Assembly (NCBI GenBank): GCA_021545665.1
Contig: JAJRTX010000012.1
Coordinates: forward strand, 1 to 6,237
Direction of reading: 5' to 3'
Origin: Zetaproteobacteria bacterium
GTDB lineage: Bacteria; Pseudomonadota; Zetaproteobacteria; Mariprofundales; Mariprofundaceae
Length of the DNA: 6,237 nt
In this document: in pieces, positions 1 through 6,102 of the stretch
Layout: every line of letters begins with the position of its first letter
Position numbering within the stretch: the stretch's first letter is position 1
Notes under the pieces: generated by a model
Databases searched by the model: none
The model's input: only the letters and a program-made list of their open reading frames with translations
What the model was told of the DNA's origin: nothing
Made by a program: the position numbers and the translations under genes

Positions 1-363
1 CGCTATAATTGTTCATGGTTCGTCTCGCTCCTTTTAAATAAATTGCCCTCACTGGACATTTTTATTTTGGCACATTGCGATGCCGTTGGGGAGCGGGACG
101 GACCATCCCATTACAAGCAGTTTACATTGGCAATCCATGTTGATGTCTACTCCTGCGATCCGAAGAGCCCATGGCAGCGAGGTTCCAATGAGAACACCAA
201 TCGATTGCTCAGACAGTATTTTTCTAAAAGAACTGACCTGTCTGTTCACTCACAGTCAAAATTAGATGCGGTAGCCAGGCAACTAAACGAACGTCCAGGA
301 AAGACATTGAATTTTGAAACACCAGCAGAGAGATTTAATGCATGTGTTGCATTGACCGGTTGA
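1..363 (+). pseudogene. IS30-family transposase, degraded C-terminal fragment
   Basis: This is the 3' end of an IS30-type DDE transposase gene. The frame is open from the window edge to a TGA at 361-363, but convincing family similarity begins only near position 109. From there it reads HYKQFTLAIHVDVYSCDP, then SPWQRGSNENTN, LLRQYF, TDLSVHSQSKLDAVARQLNE and a final TPAERF, which is the usual order at the C-terminus of IS30 transposases. The catalytic Glu of the DDE triad is the E of GSNENTN (codon 190-192). Upstream of HYKQF the usual D-x-G-x-E segment with the second catalytic Asp is scrambled (reads DAVGERDGPS) and the preceding residues do not look like transposase. The copy therefore seems mutated or rearranged, not merely cut by the window. 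The first Asp lies outside the window, if it exists. The family call is confident; inactivity is inferred from the scrambled segment. Confidence 0.82.
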
Positions 364-551
364 AATGGCAGCTGGAATCAGTCGTTCACCACACAAACCC
401 CTCTGACTGGAAACACTGGGACTTTAACGGGAGTCTGTATTAATCAGCGGTCTAAAAAAATCTATTGTGAAGTGGTTGCGAATTGATACATTCGCCGTCC
501 GATAATTCTGCTTCGTAATTCAAATACATTATTAACAGGAAAGAGAACTCC
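364..551. other. Intergenic gap between IS30 remnant and rdgC
   Basis: These 188 bp hold no convincing gene. The left edge probably includes the outer end of the IS30-like element, because in this family the terminal repeat overlaps or closely follows the transposase stop codon (here around GACCGGTTGAA, 354-366). The right half is AT-rich and must carry the rdgC promoter and ribosome binding site. No long hairpin or RNA gene was recognised. Confidence 0.5.
476..506 (+). promoter_or_regulatory. Weak candidate sigma-70 promoter for rdgC
   Basis: TTGCGA (476-481) and GATAAT (501-506) resemble -35 and -10 boxes, but the 19-bp spacer is longer than the optimum of 17. The -10-like box lies about 45 bp upstream of the rdgC start, a normal distance. 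It is the best pair seen by eye in the gap, and other AT-rich hexamers could serve instead. If real, transcription starts in host sequence, outside the IS30 remnant. Confidence 0.28.
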
Positions 552-1457
552 ATGTGGTTTAGAAATATTCACTTTTACCGTTTTGAAGATCAGTTCAAAT
601 TGACCGGTTCGCAATTACATACAGCACTGGAGAGTCGCAAGGCCAGGGACTGCGGCCAGATGGAACCGGCCTGTGAAGGCTGGGCTAAACCGCTGGGGCT
701 GGATGGACAGATGCTGGTGCATGAAACTGATGGCAGGTTGATGATCTGTTTGCGTCGCGAGGATAAGGTGTTGCCTGCTTCACTGCTGCGCGAGCGAGTG
801 GAGGAGAAGGCCTTTGCGATTGAGCAGGAGGCGGGCAGGCCCGTGGGGCGCAAGGAGCGCATGGATATTAAGGATCAGGTGTTGCAGGAGCTGCTACCAC
901 GCGCTCTGGTGAAGGCGAGCCATACCTTTGCCTGTATTGATCCGAAAAGCGGCTGGCTGATCGTTAATGCATCATCAGCGAAGAAGTCCGAAGAGCTGAT
1001 CTTATTGCTGCGTAAAACTCTGGGTACGCTGAATGTGGTGCTGCCGCAAACGAATATTTCTCCGGAAGCAGCTATGACCCAGTGGTTGTTGAACGAACAG
1101 AGTCTGCCACAGGGTTTTGATGTTGAAGATGAATGTGAACTACGTTCATCGGCAGAATTGACCAGCGTGATCCGCTGCAAACATGTGGATGTGGAATCGA
1201 GCGAAATCCGGGCGCATGTAGCGGCGGGAAAACGGGTATTTCGATTGGCCATGAACTGGCAGGAAAAGCTGTCATTCGTTCTGTATGATGATCTCTCTAT
1301 CCGGCGCATTCGTTACGATACCGAACTGGTGGAGCAGGCCGATGCAGGCGGTGATGATTTGGCGCAGTTTGATGCGGATTTTGCTATCATGGGCGCTGAG
1401 CTGGCCGCCTTTATTCCGGCGTTACTGGGCGCATTGAATTCAGCAGATGCTGAATAA
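552..1457 (+). CDS. rdgC: Recombination-associated protein RdgC
   Basis: RdgC is a cytoplasmic, nucleoid-associated DNA-binding protein. In E. coli it forms a ring-shaped dimer around duplex DNA and restrains RecA by competing for DNA; in Neisseria it affects pilin variation. The 301-residue product is close to the E. coli length of about 303. It starts with the typical MWFRNIHFYRF, has GWAKPLG near residues 43-49, and an LLRERVEEKAFAIEQEAGRP segment at 78-97 followed by VGRKERMDIKD. This matches the conserved charged block after the first strand set. FACIDPKSGWLIVNASS (127-142), an ECELRSS loop (194-200) and IRCKHVD (207-213) also match the family. A purine-rich AGGAAAGAGAA stretch (537-547) precedes the ATG. 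The gene is intact and monocistronic here: an IS30 remnant lies upstream and yaeQ converges on it downstream. Confidence 0.96.
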   Translation: MWFRNIHFYRFEDQFKLTGSQLHTALESRKARDCGQMEPACEGWAKPLGLDGQMLVHETDGRLMICLRREDKVLPASLLRERVEEKAFAIEQEAGRPVGRKERMDIKDQVLQELLPRALVKASHTFACIDPKSGWLIVNASSAKKSEELILLLRKTLGTLNVVLPQTNISPEAAMTQWLLNEQSLPQGFDVEDECELRSSAELTSVIRCKHVDVESSEIRAHVAAGKRVFRLAMNWQEKLSFVLYDDLSIRRIRYDTELVEQADAGGDDLAQFDADFAIMGAELAAFIPALLGALNSADAE

Positions 1458-1512
1458 GCGTAATGATCTTGATGTGTTATTACCTTCAATCTGGTAGCAA
1501 GCAAGGTTGAAC

Positions 1513-1581
1513 CACAGAGGACATCAGGTGAATTGCTCTTGAGCAAGAGAATATCCCCTGGGGGATGGAGGGCACAGAGGA
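1513..1581. repeat. Pair of CACAGAGGA direct repeats flanking palindromes
   Basis: CACAGAGGA occurs at 1513-1521 and again at 1573-1581, exactly 60 bp apart. Between them lie the palindromes at 1533-1566. CACAGAG-type short repeats are common in bacterial intergenic regions, so these may be a fragment of a dispersed repeat. No function can be assigned from the sequence. Confidence 0.5.
1533..1566. repeat. Cluster of three short palindromes downstream of rdgC
   Basis: TTGCTC-TT-GAGCAA (1533-1546) overlaps CTCTTG-AG-CAAGAG (1536-1549), and ATCCCC-TG-GGGGAT follows at 1553-1566. All three have perfect 6-bp arms around 2-bp centres. Such centres are too small for good RNA hairpins but suit dimeric protein sites. 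The last GGGGGAT (1560-1566) can also pair with ATCCCCC (1596-1602), giving a 7-bp stem with a 29-nt loop. It is unclear whether this ends rdgC transcription, because no U tract follows. Confidence 0.5.
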
Positions 1582-1633
1582 AAGATGGTAAAATTATCCC
1601 CCTTATAGATTTGCCAAAGTGGTGTTTAAAAAG

Positions 1634-1759
1634 GTAGCAACGAGCTACGGAGCTGCGACCGTCATTTTAAGCGCTGTTTTGGGAGCCCGAGAGGGCAAAG
1701 ATCGTGGAGGCGGTTTTGATTCGGGCCATTCATGGCCCTCACCTTGGGGGTGGCCCGAA
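1634..1759. repeat. Stem-loop cluster, possible structured RNA or dispersed repeat
   Basis: Three perfect stems lie in 126 bp. GTAGC-AACGA-GCTAC is at 1634-1648. GCCC-GAGA-GGGC is at 1685-1696 and has a GNRA-type tetraloop on the + strand. A 9-bp stem, TTCGGGCCA (1720-1728) with TGGCCCGAA (1751-1759), encloses a 22-nt loop. Within it GGGCCAT (1723-1729) can instead pair with ATGGCCC (1732-1738), so two folds compete for the same left arm. The 9-bp stem could serve as a rho-independent-like end for yaeQ or rdgC, but it lacks a following T run on either strand. The role is unknown. Confidence 0.45.
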
Positions 1760-1839
1760 GACCGTCCAAACTGGCTATCCTGCCAATTTGTCTTAGCTTC
1801 TTTATTTGCCGTCAAAGAAAGAAAAGACATAGCTTATAC

Positions 1840-2382
1840 TTAGCCAGAAAAAAGTTTTTCAGGTTCTATGCTTACTGATTCCTCGCCATTGCTGAGCAGG
1901 ATTTCTCTATCCTGAATCGTGTATTGCAACTGCATGCTTCGGCGCGACAGTGTGGACATGGCCTGTAATGCGGCATCGGGGATGACAATCACTGACAGGT
2001 TATCAAAGCGGGTTAATCTGTTTTGAATCTGTTGCCACCAGTTTAAAGCGCTGCGATAATTGTAGGTGTAAATAAACACCTCTCTGGCCCTCCCGCAGGC
2101 TTTGCGAATACGCTTCTTATCGGGTTGGCCGAGATCAATCCAGACCTCTATTTCATCACTCAGGCTTTTCTGCCACAGATCAGGCTCATTTTCTGAGCTC
2201 AAGCCTTTGGTGAAGGCCATAGAGTCACTTGCATGCAGGGCAAAGGTCAGCAGGCGCAGCATCATGCGCTCATCATTCTCAGATGGGTGGCGGGCCAGGG
2301 TGAGATTATGATCCTGATAATAATGACGATCCATATCGGTGATCTGAATTTCCGCTTTGAAAATGGTCGACTTAATAGCCAT
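1840..2382 (-). CDS. yaeQ: YaeQ family protein
   Basis: YaeQ is a conserved proteobacterial protein of about 180 residues. Its structure is a variant of the PD-(D/E)XK nuclease fold, but its activity and substrate are not established; it should be treated as function unknown. The 180-residue product matches the family along its length. It begins MAIKSTIFKAEIQITDMDRH, and has LTLARHPSENDERMMLRLL (27-45), the GLSSENEPDLW block (60-70), WIDLGQPDKKRIRKA (81-95), FIYTYN (103-108), NWW (114-116) and TIQDREILLS (155-164). The acidic and lysine residues of SENEPD and WIDLGQPDKK fall where the nuclease-like core is expected. The start is the only family-like one, though only a weak GAG precedes it. 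It lies 39 bp downstream of oadB with no obvious terminator between them, so it may be translated from the oad transcript. Confidence 0.93.
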   Translation of the reverse strand: MAIKSTIFKAEIQITDMDRHYYQDHNLTLARHPSENDERMMLRLLTFALHASDSMAFTKGLSSENEPDLWQKSLSDEIEVWIDLGQPDKKRIRKACGRAREVFIYTYNYRSALNWWQQIQNRLTRFDNLSVIVIPDAALQAMSTLSRRSMQLQYTIQDREILLSNGEESVSIEPEKLFSG

Positions 2383-2421
2383 GTCGGCTCATAGGTAATG
2401 CAAGCTCAGAGGTGGGGGGCT

Positions 2422-3561
2422 TCAGCCTCCGACAATGGCCAGCAGAATGCCTGCGGCGACGGCGGAACCGATGACGCCAGCCACATTCGGACCCATGGCG
2501 TGCATCAACAGGAAGTTGTGATGATCCGCTTCCAGCCCTACTTTGTTGACCACGCGTGCTGCCATGGGCACGGCGGAAACACCGGCGGCACCGATCAGTG
2601 GATTGATTTTTCCGCCGCTTAAACGGCACATCAGTTTGCCCATCAGCACACCTGCAGCAGTACCGACACCAAATGCACACATGCCAAGTAATAGAATTCC
2701 CAGTGTTTCGACATTAAGAAACTTTTCCGCAGACAGTTTAGAACCTACTGCCAACCCCAGGAAAATTGTGACTGTATTGATGATCTCATTCTGTGATGCA
2801 TTGGAAAGACGGTCTACAACGCCACACTCACGTAACAGGTTGCCAAAGGTGAGCATGCCGATCAGGGGTGCTGCCGTGGGCAGAAAGATAATGCAAAGTA
2901 TCAGAACGGTGAGCGGAAAAATAATTTTTTCTGTGCGGCTGACATGACGCAGTTGTGTCATCTTAATTTTGCGCTCTTCTTCAGTAGTCAGCAGTCGCAT
3001 AATCGGTGGCTGGATAATCGGAACCAGCGCCATGTAGGAGTAGGCAGCAACGGCAATGGCACCAAGCAGGTCTGGAGCAAGGCGTGAGGCCAGGAAGATT
3101 GCTGTAGGCCCATCAGCACCACCGATTATACCAATTGCGGAAGCATCTGCGAGGCTGAATTCAAAGCCAGGAACCATATTCAGAGCCAGAGCGCCGAGGA
3201 GCGTGGTGAAGATACCAAACTGGGCAGCAGCGCCAAGCATCAGGGTTCTTGGCATAGCGATCAGGGCACCAAAATCGGTGAGGGCACCCACCCCCATAAA
3301 GATCAGTAACGGGAAGATGCCTGTTTCAATGCCGGCATGGTAAATCATACCCAATAAACCATCGGGGCCAGATATGGCGGCAACCGGAACGTTAGAGAGA
3401 ATGGCACCAAAGCCGATTGGAACCAGCAATAAAGGTTCAAATTTTTTGACAATGGCAAGGTATAGCAGCAGCAGACCCACACAGATCATCAACACCTGCC
3501 CCCACTCAAAGTTGGCGATACCGGTGGTAGACCACAGTTTCATCAATAGTTCATTCTGCAT
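2422..3561 (-). CDS. oadB: Na+-translocating oxaloacetate decarboxylase, beta subunit
   Basis: OadB is the integral membrane subunit. It decarboxylates carboxybiotin delivered by OadA and couples this to Na+ export across the inner membrane. The 379-residue product is mostly hydrophobic segments, with early ones near 24-38, 40-60, 82-103 and 107-130. The family signature [13 protein letters not shown] (144-156) is present; its Asp150 corresponds to the Na+-binding aspartate (D203 in Klebsiella). A polar loop with [20 protein letters not shown] (192-211) separates the halves. The conserved C-terminal [12 protein letters not shown] (326-337) and [18 protein letters not shown] (354-371) are intact. 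It is somewhat shorter than the Klebsiella protein, and many non-enteric homologues have a similar length. Starts at Met1 and Met7 are both possible. The OadA partner, which carries oxaloacetate carboxyltransferase and biotin domains, favours oxaloacetate over methylmalonyl-CoA or glutaconyl-CoA as substrate. Confidence 0.95.
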   Translation of the reverse strand: MQNELLMKLWSTTGIANFEWGQVLMICVGLLLLYLAIVKKFEPLLLVPIGFGAILSNVPVAAISGPDGLLGMIYHAGIETGIFPLLIFMGVGALTDFGALIAMPRTLMLGAAAQFGIFTTLLGALALNMVPGFEFSLADASAIGIIGGADGPTAIFLASRLAPDLLGAIAVAAYSYMALVPIIQPPIMRLLTTEEERKIKMTQLRHVSRTEKIIFPLTVLILCIIFLPTAAPLIGMLTFGNLLRECGVVDRLSNASQNEIINTVTIFLGLAVGSKLSAEKFLNVETLGILLLGMCAFGVGTAAGVLMGKLMCRLSGGKINPLIGAAGVSAVPMAARVVNKVGLEADHHNFLLMHAMGPNVAGVIGSAVAAGILLAIVGG

Positions 3562-3572
3562 GCCACATCCCG

Positions 3573-3594
3573 TCCTCTGACCTCTGACTCCTGA
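3573..3594 (-). repeat. Heptamer tandem repeat with Shine-Dalgarno-like cores in the oadA-oadB spacer
   Basis: On the + strand the spacer reads CCTCTGA (3574-3580), CCTCTGA (3581-3587) and CTCCTGA (3588-3594). In the mRNA sense these are TCAGGAG followed by two TCAGAGG units, so each repeat carries a ribosome-binding-like GGAG or AGAGG core. The unit nearest oadB gives AGAGGA at 3578-3573, 11 nt before the oadB ATG, which is a long spacing. The repeat may have arisen by slippage; whether it influences oadB translation is inference. Confidence 0.6.
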
Positions 3595-3603
3595 CCACTA
3601 CTC

Positions 3604-5343
3604 TCATGAAACCATAACCAGTGCCTGACCTATTGATACAGCATCACCTTCATTCACTTCGATGCTGACGATGGTACCGTTCAGGTTCGAACGCACCTCT
3701 GTTTCCATTTTCATGGCTTCCATGATGAGGATAATATCACCATCCTTCACTTGCTGGTTGGCCGAAACATTGATCTTGAAGATATTTCCAGCCATTGGAG
3801 CTGCAACGGGTTTGGCAGGTTTTGTTTCGGCTGTTGTAGCAGGCTGCATGGAAGTAACTGCTCCCTCAGGTGAAACCACAACATCATAATGCGTACCATT
3901 AACCTCGATATTGTAACGTTCAGTAATTTCGCGTGCTGAGCCTTTGGGTTTTTCAAGCCAGGGAGCGGGTTCAAAGGCATCTGGATTATTACGATTCTCA
4001 AGGTATTTAAGCCCAATCTGCGGAAACAGGGCATAGATAAGCACGTCATCAATAATATTGTCTACGAGATCAAAACCTTTCTCAGTAGCGATACTGGTCA
4101 ACTCTGCAGTCAGATGTTCGATCTCGTCTTCAATTAAATCTGCCGGACGGCAGGTGATCGGTTGTTCTCCTTCCAGCACCCTGGTTTGCAGTTCTACATT
4201 CACCGGTGCCGGTGTCTTGCCATATTCACCCTTGAGCACGCCTGCGGTTTCTTTTGTTAAAATTTCATAGCGCTCACCGGAGATCACATTGAATACCGCT
4301 TGTGTACCAACGATTTGTGAAGTAGGGGTCACCAGTGGGATAAAACCAAGATCTTCACGCACCCTGGGAATCTCTTCCAGCACTTCATCAAAACGATGTT
4401 CTGCATTCTGTAACTGTAGCTGGCTTTCCAGGTTGGTCAGCATGCCACCCGGCACCTGGGCAACCAGAATTCTGGAATCGATGCCGCGTAATGAGCCTTC
4501 AAATTTTACATATTTTTTACGTACTTCTCTAAAATCAGCGGCAATTTCTTCAAGCAGTTTGAGATCAAGGCCGGTAGCGCGTTCTTTATCTTCAAGAATG
4601 GCGACAATCGATTCCGTGGCGGAATGGCCGTAGGTGTGACTCATTGATGAAATAGTGGAATCCGCCATGTCCAGGCCAGCTTCCACAGCTTTGATTATAG
4701 CCGAAGTGCTCATGCCGGTGGTAGCATGGCTGTGCAAGGCAAGCGGGATGGCAATAGATTCTTTCAGGCGCAAGACCAGCTCTTCAGCTACGTAAGGTTT
4801 GAGAAGACCTGCCATATCCTTAATACAGATTGAATGGCAGCCCATATCCTCCAGTTGTTTGCCCATATCCACCCACATATCAAGAGTATGAACCGGGCTT
4901 ACTGTGTAGGACATGGTGCCCTGGGCATGCTTATCTACCCTGAGCGTTGTTTTGACTGCCGTTTCCAGATTTCTCATATCATTCATGGCATCAAAAATAC
5001 GGAACACGTCCATGCCATTTATCGCGGCGCGCTCTACAAAAGCACTAACAACATCATCAGCATAATGACGGTAGCCGAGGATATTCTGTGCCCTAAACAA
5101 CATCTGGGTTTGGGTACGGGGCATGGCTTTTTTGAGCAGACGTAGTCTTTCCCATGGATCTTCACCCAGAAAACGAATGCAGGAGTCAAAAGTGGCTCCT
5201 CCCCATACTTCCAGCGACCAGTAACCAACTTTATCCAGTTTTTCTGCGATAGGGAGCATATCCTCAATACGCATGCGTGTGGCAAGTATGGACTGATGCC
5301 CGTCACGCAGAACAAGTTCGGTAATTCCTAACGGTTGATTCAT
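3604..5343 (-). CDS. oadA: Oxaloacetate decarboxylase, alpha subunit (biotin carboxyltransferase)
   Basis: OadA is the peripheral cytoplasmic subunit. It moves the carboxyl group of oxaloacetate to its biotin, releasing pyruvate, and hands carboxybiotin to OadB. The 579-residue product has three parts. The first is an HMGL-like carboxyltransferase barrel with metal ligands and active-site residues visible: LRDGHQS (12-18, Asp14), the catalytic lysine in CIKDMAGL (173-180, Lys175) and LHSHATTG (203-210, His204 and His206). The second is the conserved PYC_OADA middle domain, about 300-460. The third is a short Ala/Pro/Lys linker (501-514) and a biotinyl domain with EAMKMET (542-548), biotinylated on Lys545. 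The length is near the usual 590-600. The ATG at 5343 has GAGGAG (5357-5352) 8 nt upstream. Lack of a biotin carboxylase domain rules out pyruvate carboxylase. Its position between oadG and oadB matches the classic operon order. Confidence 0.97.
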   Translation of the reverse strand: MNQPLGITELVLRDGHQSILATRMRIEDMLPIAEKLDKVGYWSLEVWGGATFDSCIRFLGEDPWERLRLLKKAMPRTQTQMLFRAQNILGYRHYADDVVSAFVERAAINGMDVFRIFDAMNDMRNLETAVKTTLRVDKHAQGTMSYTVSPVHTLDMWVDMGKQLEDMGCHSICIKDMAGLLKPYVAEELVLRLKESIAIPLALHSHATTGMSTSAIIKAVEAGLDMADSTISSMSHTYGHSATESIVAILEDKERATGLDLKLLEEIAADFREVRKKYVKFEGSLRGIDSRILVAQVPGGMLTNLESQLQLQNAEHRFDEVLEEIPRVREDLGFIPLVTPTSQIVGTQAVFNVISGERYEILTKETAGVLKGEYGKTPAPVNVELQTRVLEGEQPITCRPADLIEDEIEHLTAELTSIATEKGFDLVDNIIDDVLIYALFPQIGLKYLENRNNPDAFEPAPWLEKPKGSAREITERYNIEVNGTHYDVVVSPEGAVTSMQPATTAETKPAKPVAAPMAGNIFKINVSANQQVKDGDIILIMEAMKMETEVRSNLNGTIVSIEVNEGDAVSIGQALVMVS

Positions 5344-5351
5344 CTATATTG

Positions 5352-5357
5352 CTCCTC
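5352..5357 (-). promoter_or_regulatory. Ribosome binding site of oadA
   Basis: GAGGAG on the minus strand ends 8 nt before the oadA ATG. It is the strongest Shine-Dalgarno sequence in the window and fixes the oadA start. Its strength relative to the oadB site would favour high OadA synthesis. Confidence 0.75.
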
Positions 5358-5380
5358 GATTGGTTGCTATGGTCATATGC

Positions 5381-5617
5381 TTAACGTGGATGATCAGAAC
5401 GGTAGCGTTGCACTGCATTGGTGACAACTTCAGGCAGCTCATCTTCCGGCGAAATTGAAATGCTGACAGGCTGCTCCAACCGCGATTCGATATTCTGGAT
5501 GATACGCGAAATCAGCGTAATCACAGCAACCAGCAGGCCCAGAAACAGAAAAACTACGCCCATTCCAAATAACATCAGTTGTACACCTTCACCCAGTAAT
5601 TCGTTTATCGGCATCAT
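5381..5617 (-). CDS. oadG: Oxaloacetate decarboxylase, gamma subunit
   Basis: OadG is the small membrane subunit that holds OadA and OadB together; in Klebsiella its C-terminal tail binds Zn2+ and contacts OadA. The 78-residue product has a short polar N-terminus (MMPINELLGEG), one transmembrane segment at about 12-37 (VQLMLFGMGVVFLFL onward) and a hydrophilic tail ending in RYRSDHPR. The GxxLMxxGMGxVFxFL pattern and length of about 80 are typical of OadG/OadG-like proteins. The start is one of two adjacent ATGs (5617 or 5614), preceded by GGGGAT at 5626-5621. The frame stays open to an upstream ATG at 5683, but that would add 22 polar residues before the normal family N-terminus. It is the first gene of the operon, 37 bp before oadA. 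Confidence 0.9.
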   Translation of the reverse strand: MMPINELLGEGVQLMLFGMGVVFLFLGLLVAVITLISRIIQNIESRLEQPVSISISPEDELPEVVTNAVQRYRSDHPR

Positions 5618-5888
5618 TAAATCCCCATCATTCGCTATCCCAGTTTGTCCACAAGATCCGTTGCGATCATCGCAGTAATACACGTATGATCCAAGCCAGA
5701 TTGAATGCGCTAATGCTATGTTAATTAATGGTCATATTCTACTTTGAGACGCACAGCGTAGCAGTGTAATGCTAAATCAGGGTTTTTTTGGCTATTATCC
5801 CTGTCGCGTCAAAATATTTTTGCACACTGGCATGATGAAGACTGACGAATAATTCAGGTGTTAGAAATCATCGCATTATTTATACTTT
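5618..5888. other. Upstream region of the oad operon; no gene
   Basis: This stretch of about 270 bp is AT-rich and should hold the oad promoter on the minus strand. By eye I see a -10-like TAGAAT on the minus strand (5741-5736) but no good -35 partner, so I do not call a promoter. An imperfect structure pairs CAGGG (5778-5782) with CCCTG (5799-5803) across a T7 tract on the + strand; it could be an operator or chance. No tRNA or small protein gene was recognised. Confidence 0.4.
5621..5626 (-). promoter_or_regulatory. Ribosome binding site deciding the oadG start
   Basis: GGGGAT on the minus strand lies 3 nt before the first and 6 nt before the second of two adjacent ATG codons. This supports starting OadG at MMPINELLGE or MPINELLGE and not at the upstream ATG (5683). 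Confidence 0.55.
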
Positions 5889-6102
5889 GGGTCTGTCGGA
5901 AAATCATTTTTGATACGTTAAGTTGAGATATTGTCTGAGGGAACTTAATTTTGGTTAGGATATATGAGTTTTTTGTATTTTATCTGCCTTGTTCCTAAAA
6001 CCCTGGCAGACCTATCCCTACACAGGCACAAGATTTAATCTCTCAATATTCATTGCCATGAGGCGTTTGAAGTTGAATGTTAAAGCATTGATACCAACCT
6101 GA
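5889..6102 (-). mobile_element. Remnant of an insertion sequence interrupted by an IS256-like element
   Basis: The block consists of a transposase tail (stop at 6020-6018) and about 130 bp of 3' non-coding DNA. It ends near GGGTCTGTCGGAAAA at 5889-5903, which looks like an outward-facing IS terminal sequence. The other boundary is the predicted end of the IS256-like element at 6103. The extent is inferred: the matching terminal repeat is not in the window, so the left boundary is tentative. Confidence 0.35.
6018..6102 (-). pseudogene. Truncated DDE transposase C-terminal tail
   Basis: On the minus strand the frame reads QVGINALTFNFKRLMAMN, then IERLNLVPV and a TAG stop (6020-6018). The pattern of a small-residue turn followed by aL-F/Y-N-lkR-hhh is typical of the last helix of IS4/IS5/IS1182-type transposases, where the strand ends a few residues later. 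Only about 27 codons remain before the predicted IS256-family end at 6103, so this gene is cut. The subfamily cannot be fixed from so short a tail. An accidental open frame is possible but less likely given the motif and the IS context. Confidence 0.42.

Larger units (their letters stand above)
1458..1839. other. Convergent intergenic region rich in palindromes; no convincing gene
   Basis: This 382-bp region lies between the rdgC stop and the yaeQ stop. Open frames cross 1619-1843 on both strands, but neither has a plausible ribosome binding site or recognisable domain. The + strand product is Trp/Gly/Pro-rich in the way of non-coding translations, so I do not call a gene. Instead the region holds two copies of CACAGAGGA 60 bp apart, a cluster of short palindromes at 1533-1566, and several stem-loops at 1634-1759, listed separately. 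Terminators for both flanking genes should lie here, but none has the classic GC stem followed by a U tract. The composition suggests a degenerate dispersed repeat or a structured transcript. Confidence 0.55.

Noticed and set aside
875..1309. 144-codon open frame antisense within rdgC
   Set aside because: It is a shadow of rdgC codons: Ser/Arg/Thr-rich, with no family resemblance, while the + strand product is a clear full-length RdgC.
1619..1843. 74-codon open frame on the + strand, and a 61-codon frame antisense to it
   Set aside because: There is no ribosome binding site and no recognisable domain. The composition is Trp/Gly/Pro-rich, the + frame runs into the yaeQ 3' end, and the interval is dominated by stem-loops. 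Both frames look non-coding.
2411..2435. Possible rho-independent terminator after oadB
   Set aside because: Only 4-bp stems (GGCT-GA-AGCC, GAGG...CCTC) can be drawn and there is no U tract, so a terminator is not supported.
2372..2680. 102-codon Arg/Cys-rich frame overlapping the oadB 3' end on the same strand
   Set aside because: It is an out-of-frame reading of the oadB C-terminal coding sequence. The frame holding [12 protein letters not shown] and [11 protein letters not shown] is the real one.
5778..5803. CAGGG...CCCTG hairpin as a terminator near a T7 run
   Set aside because: The T tract lies in the loop, not after the stem, and the stem is only 5 bp. No gene ends just upstream on either strand.
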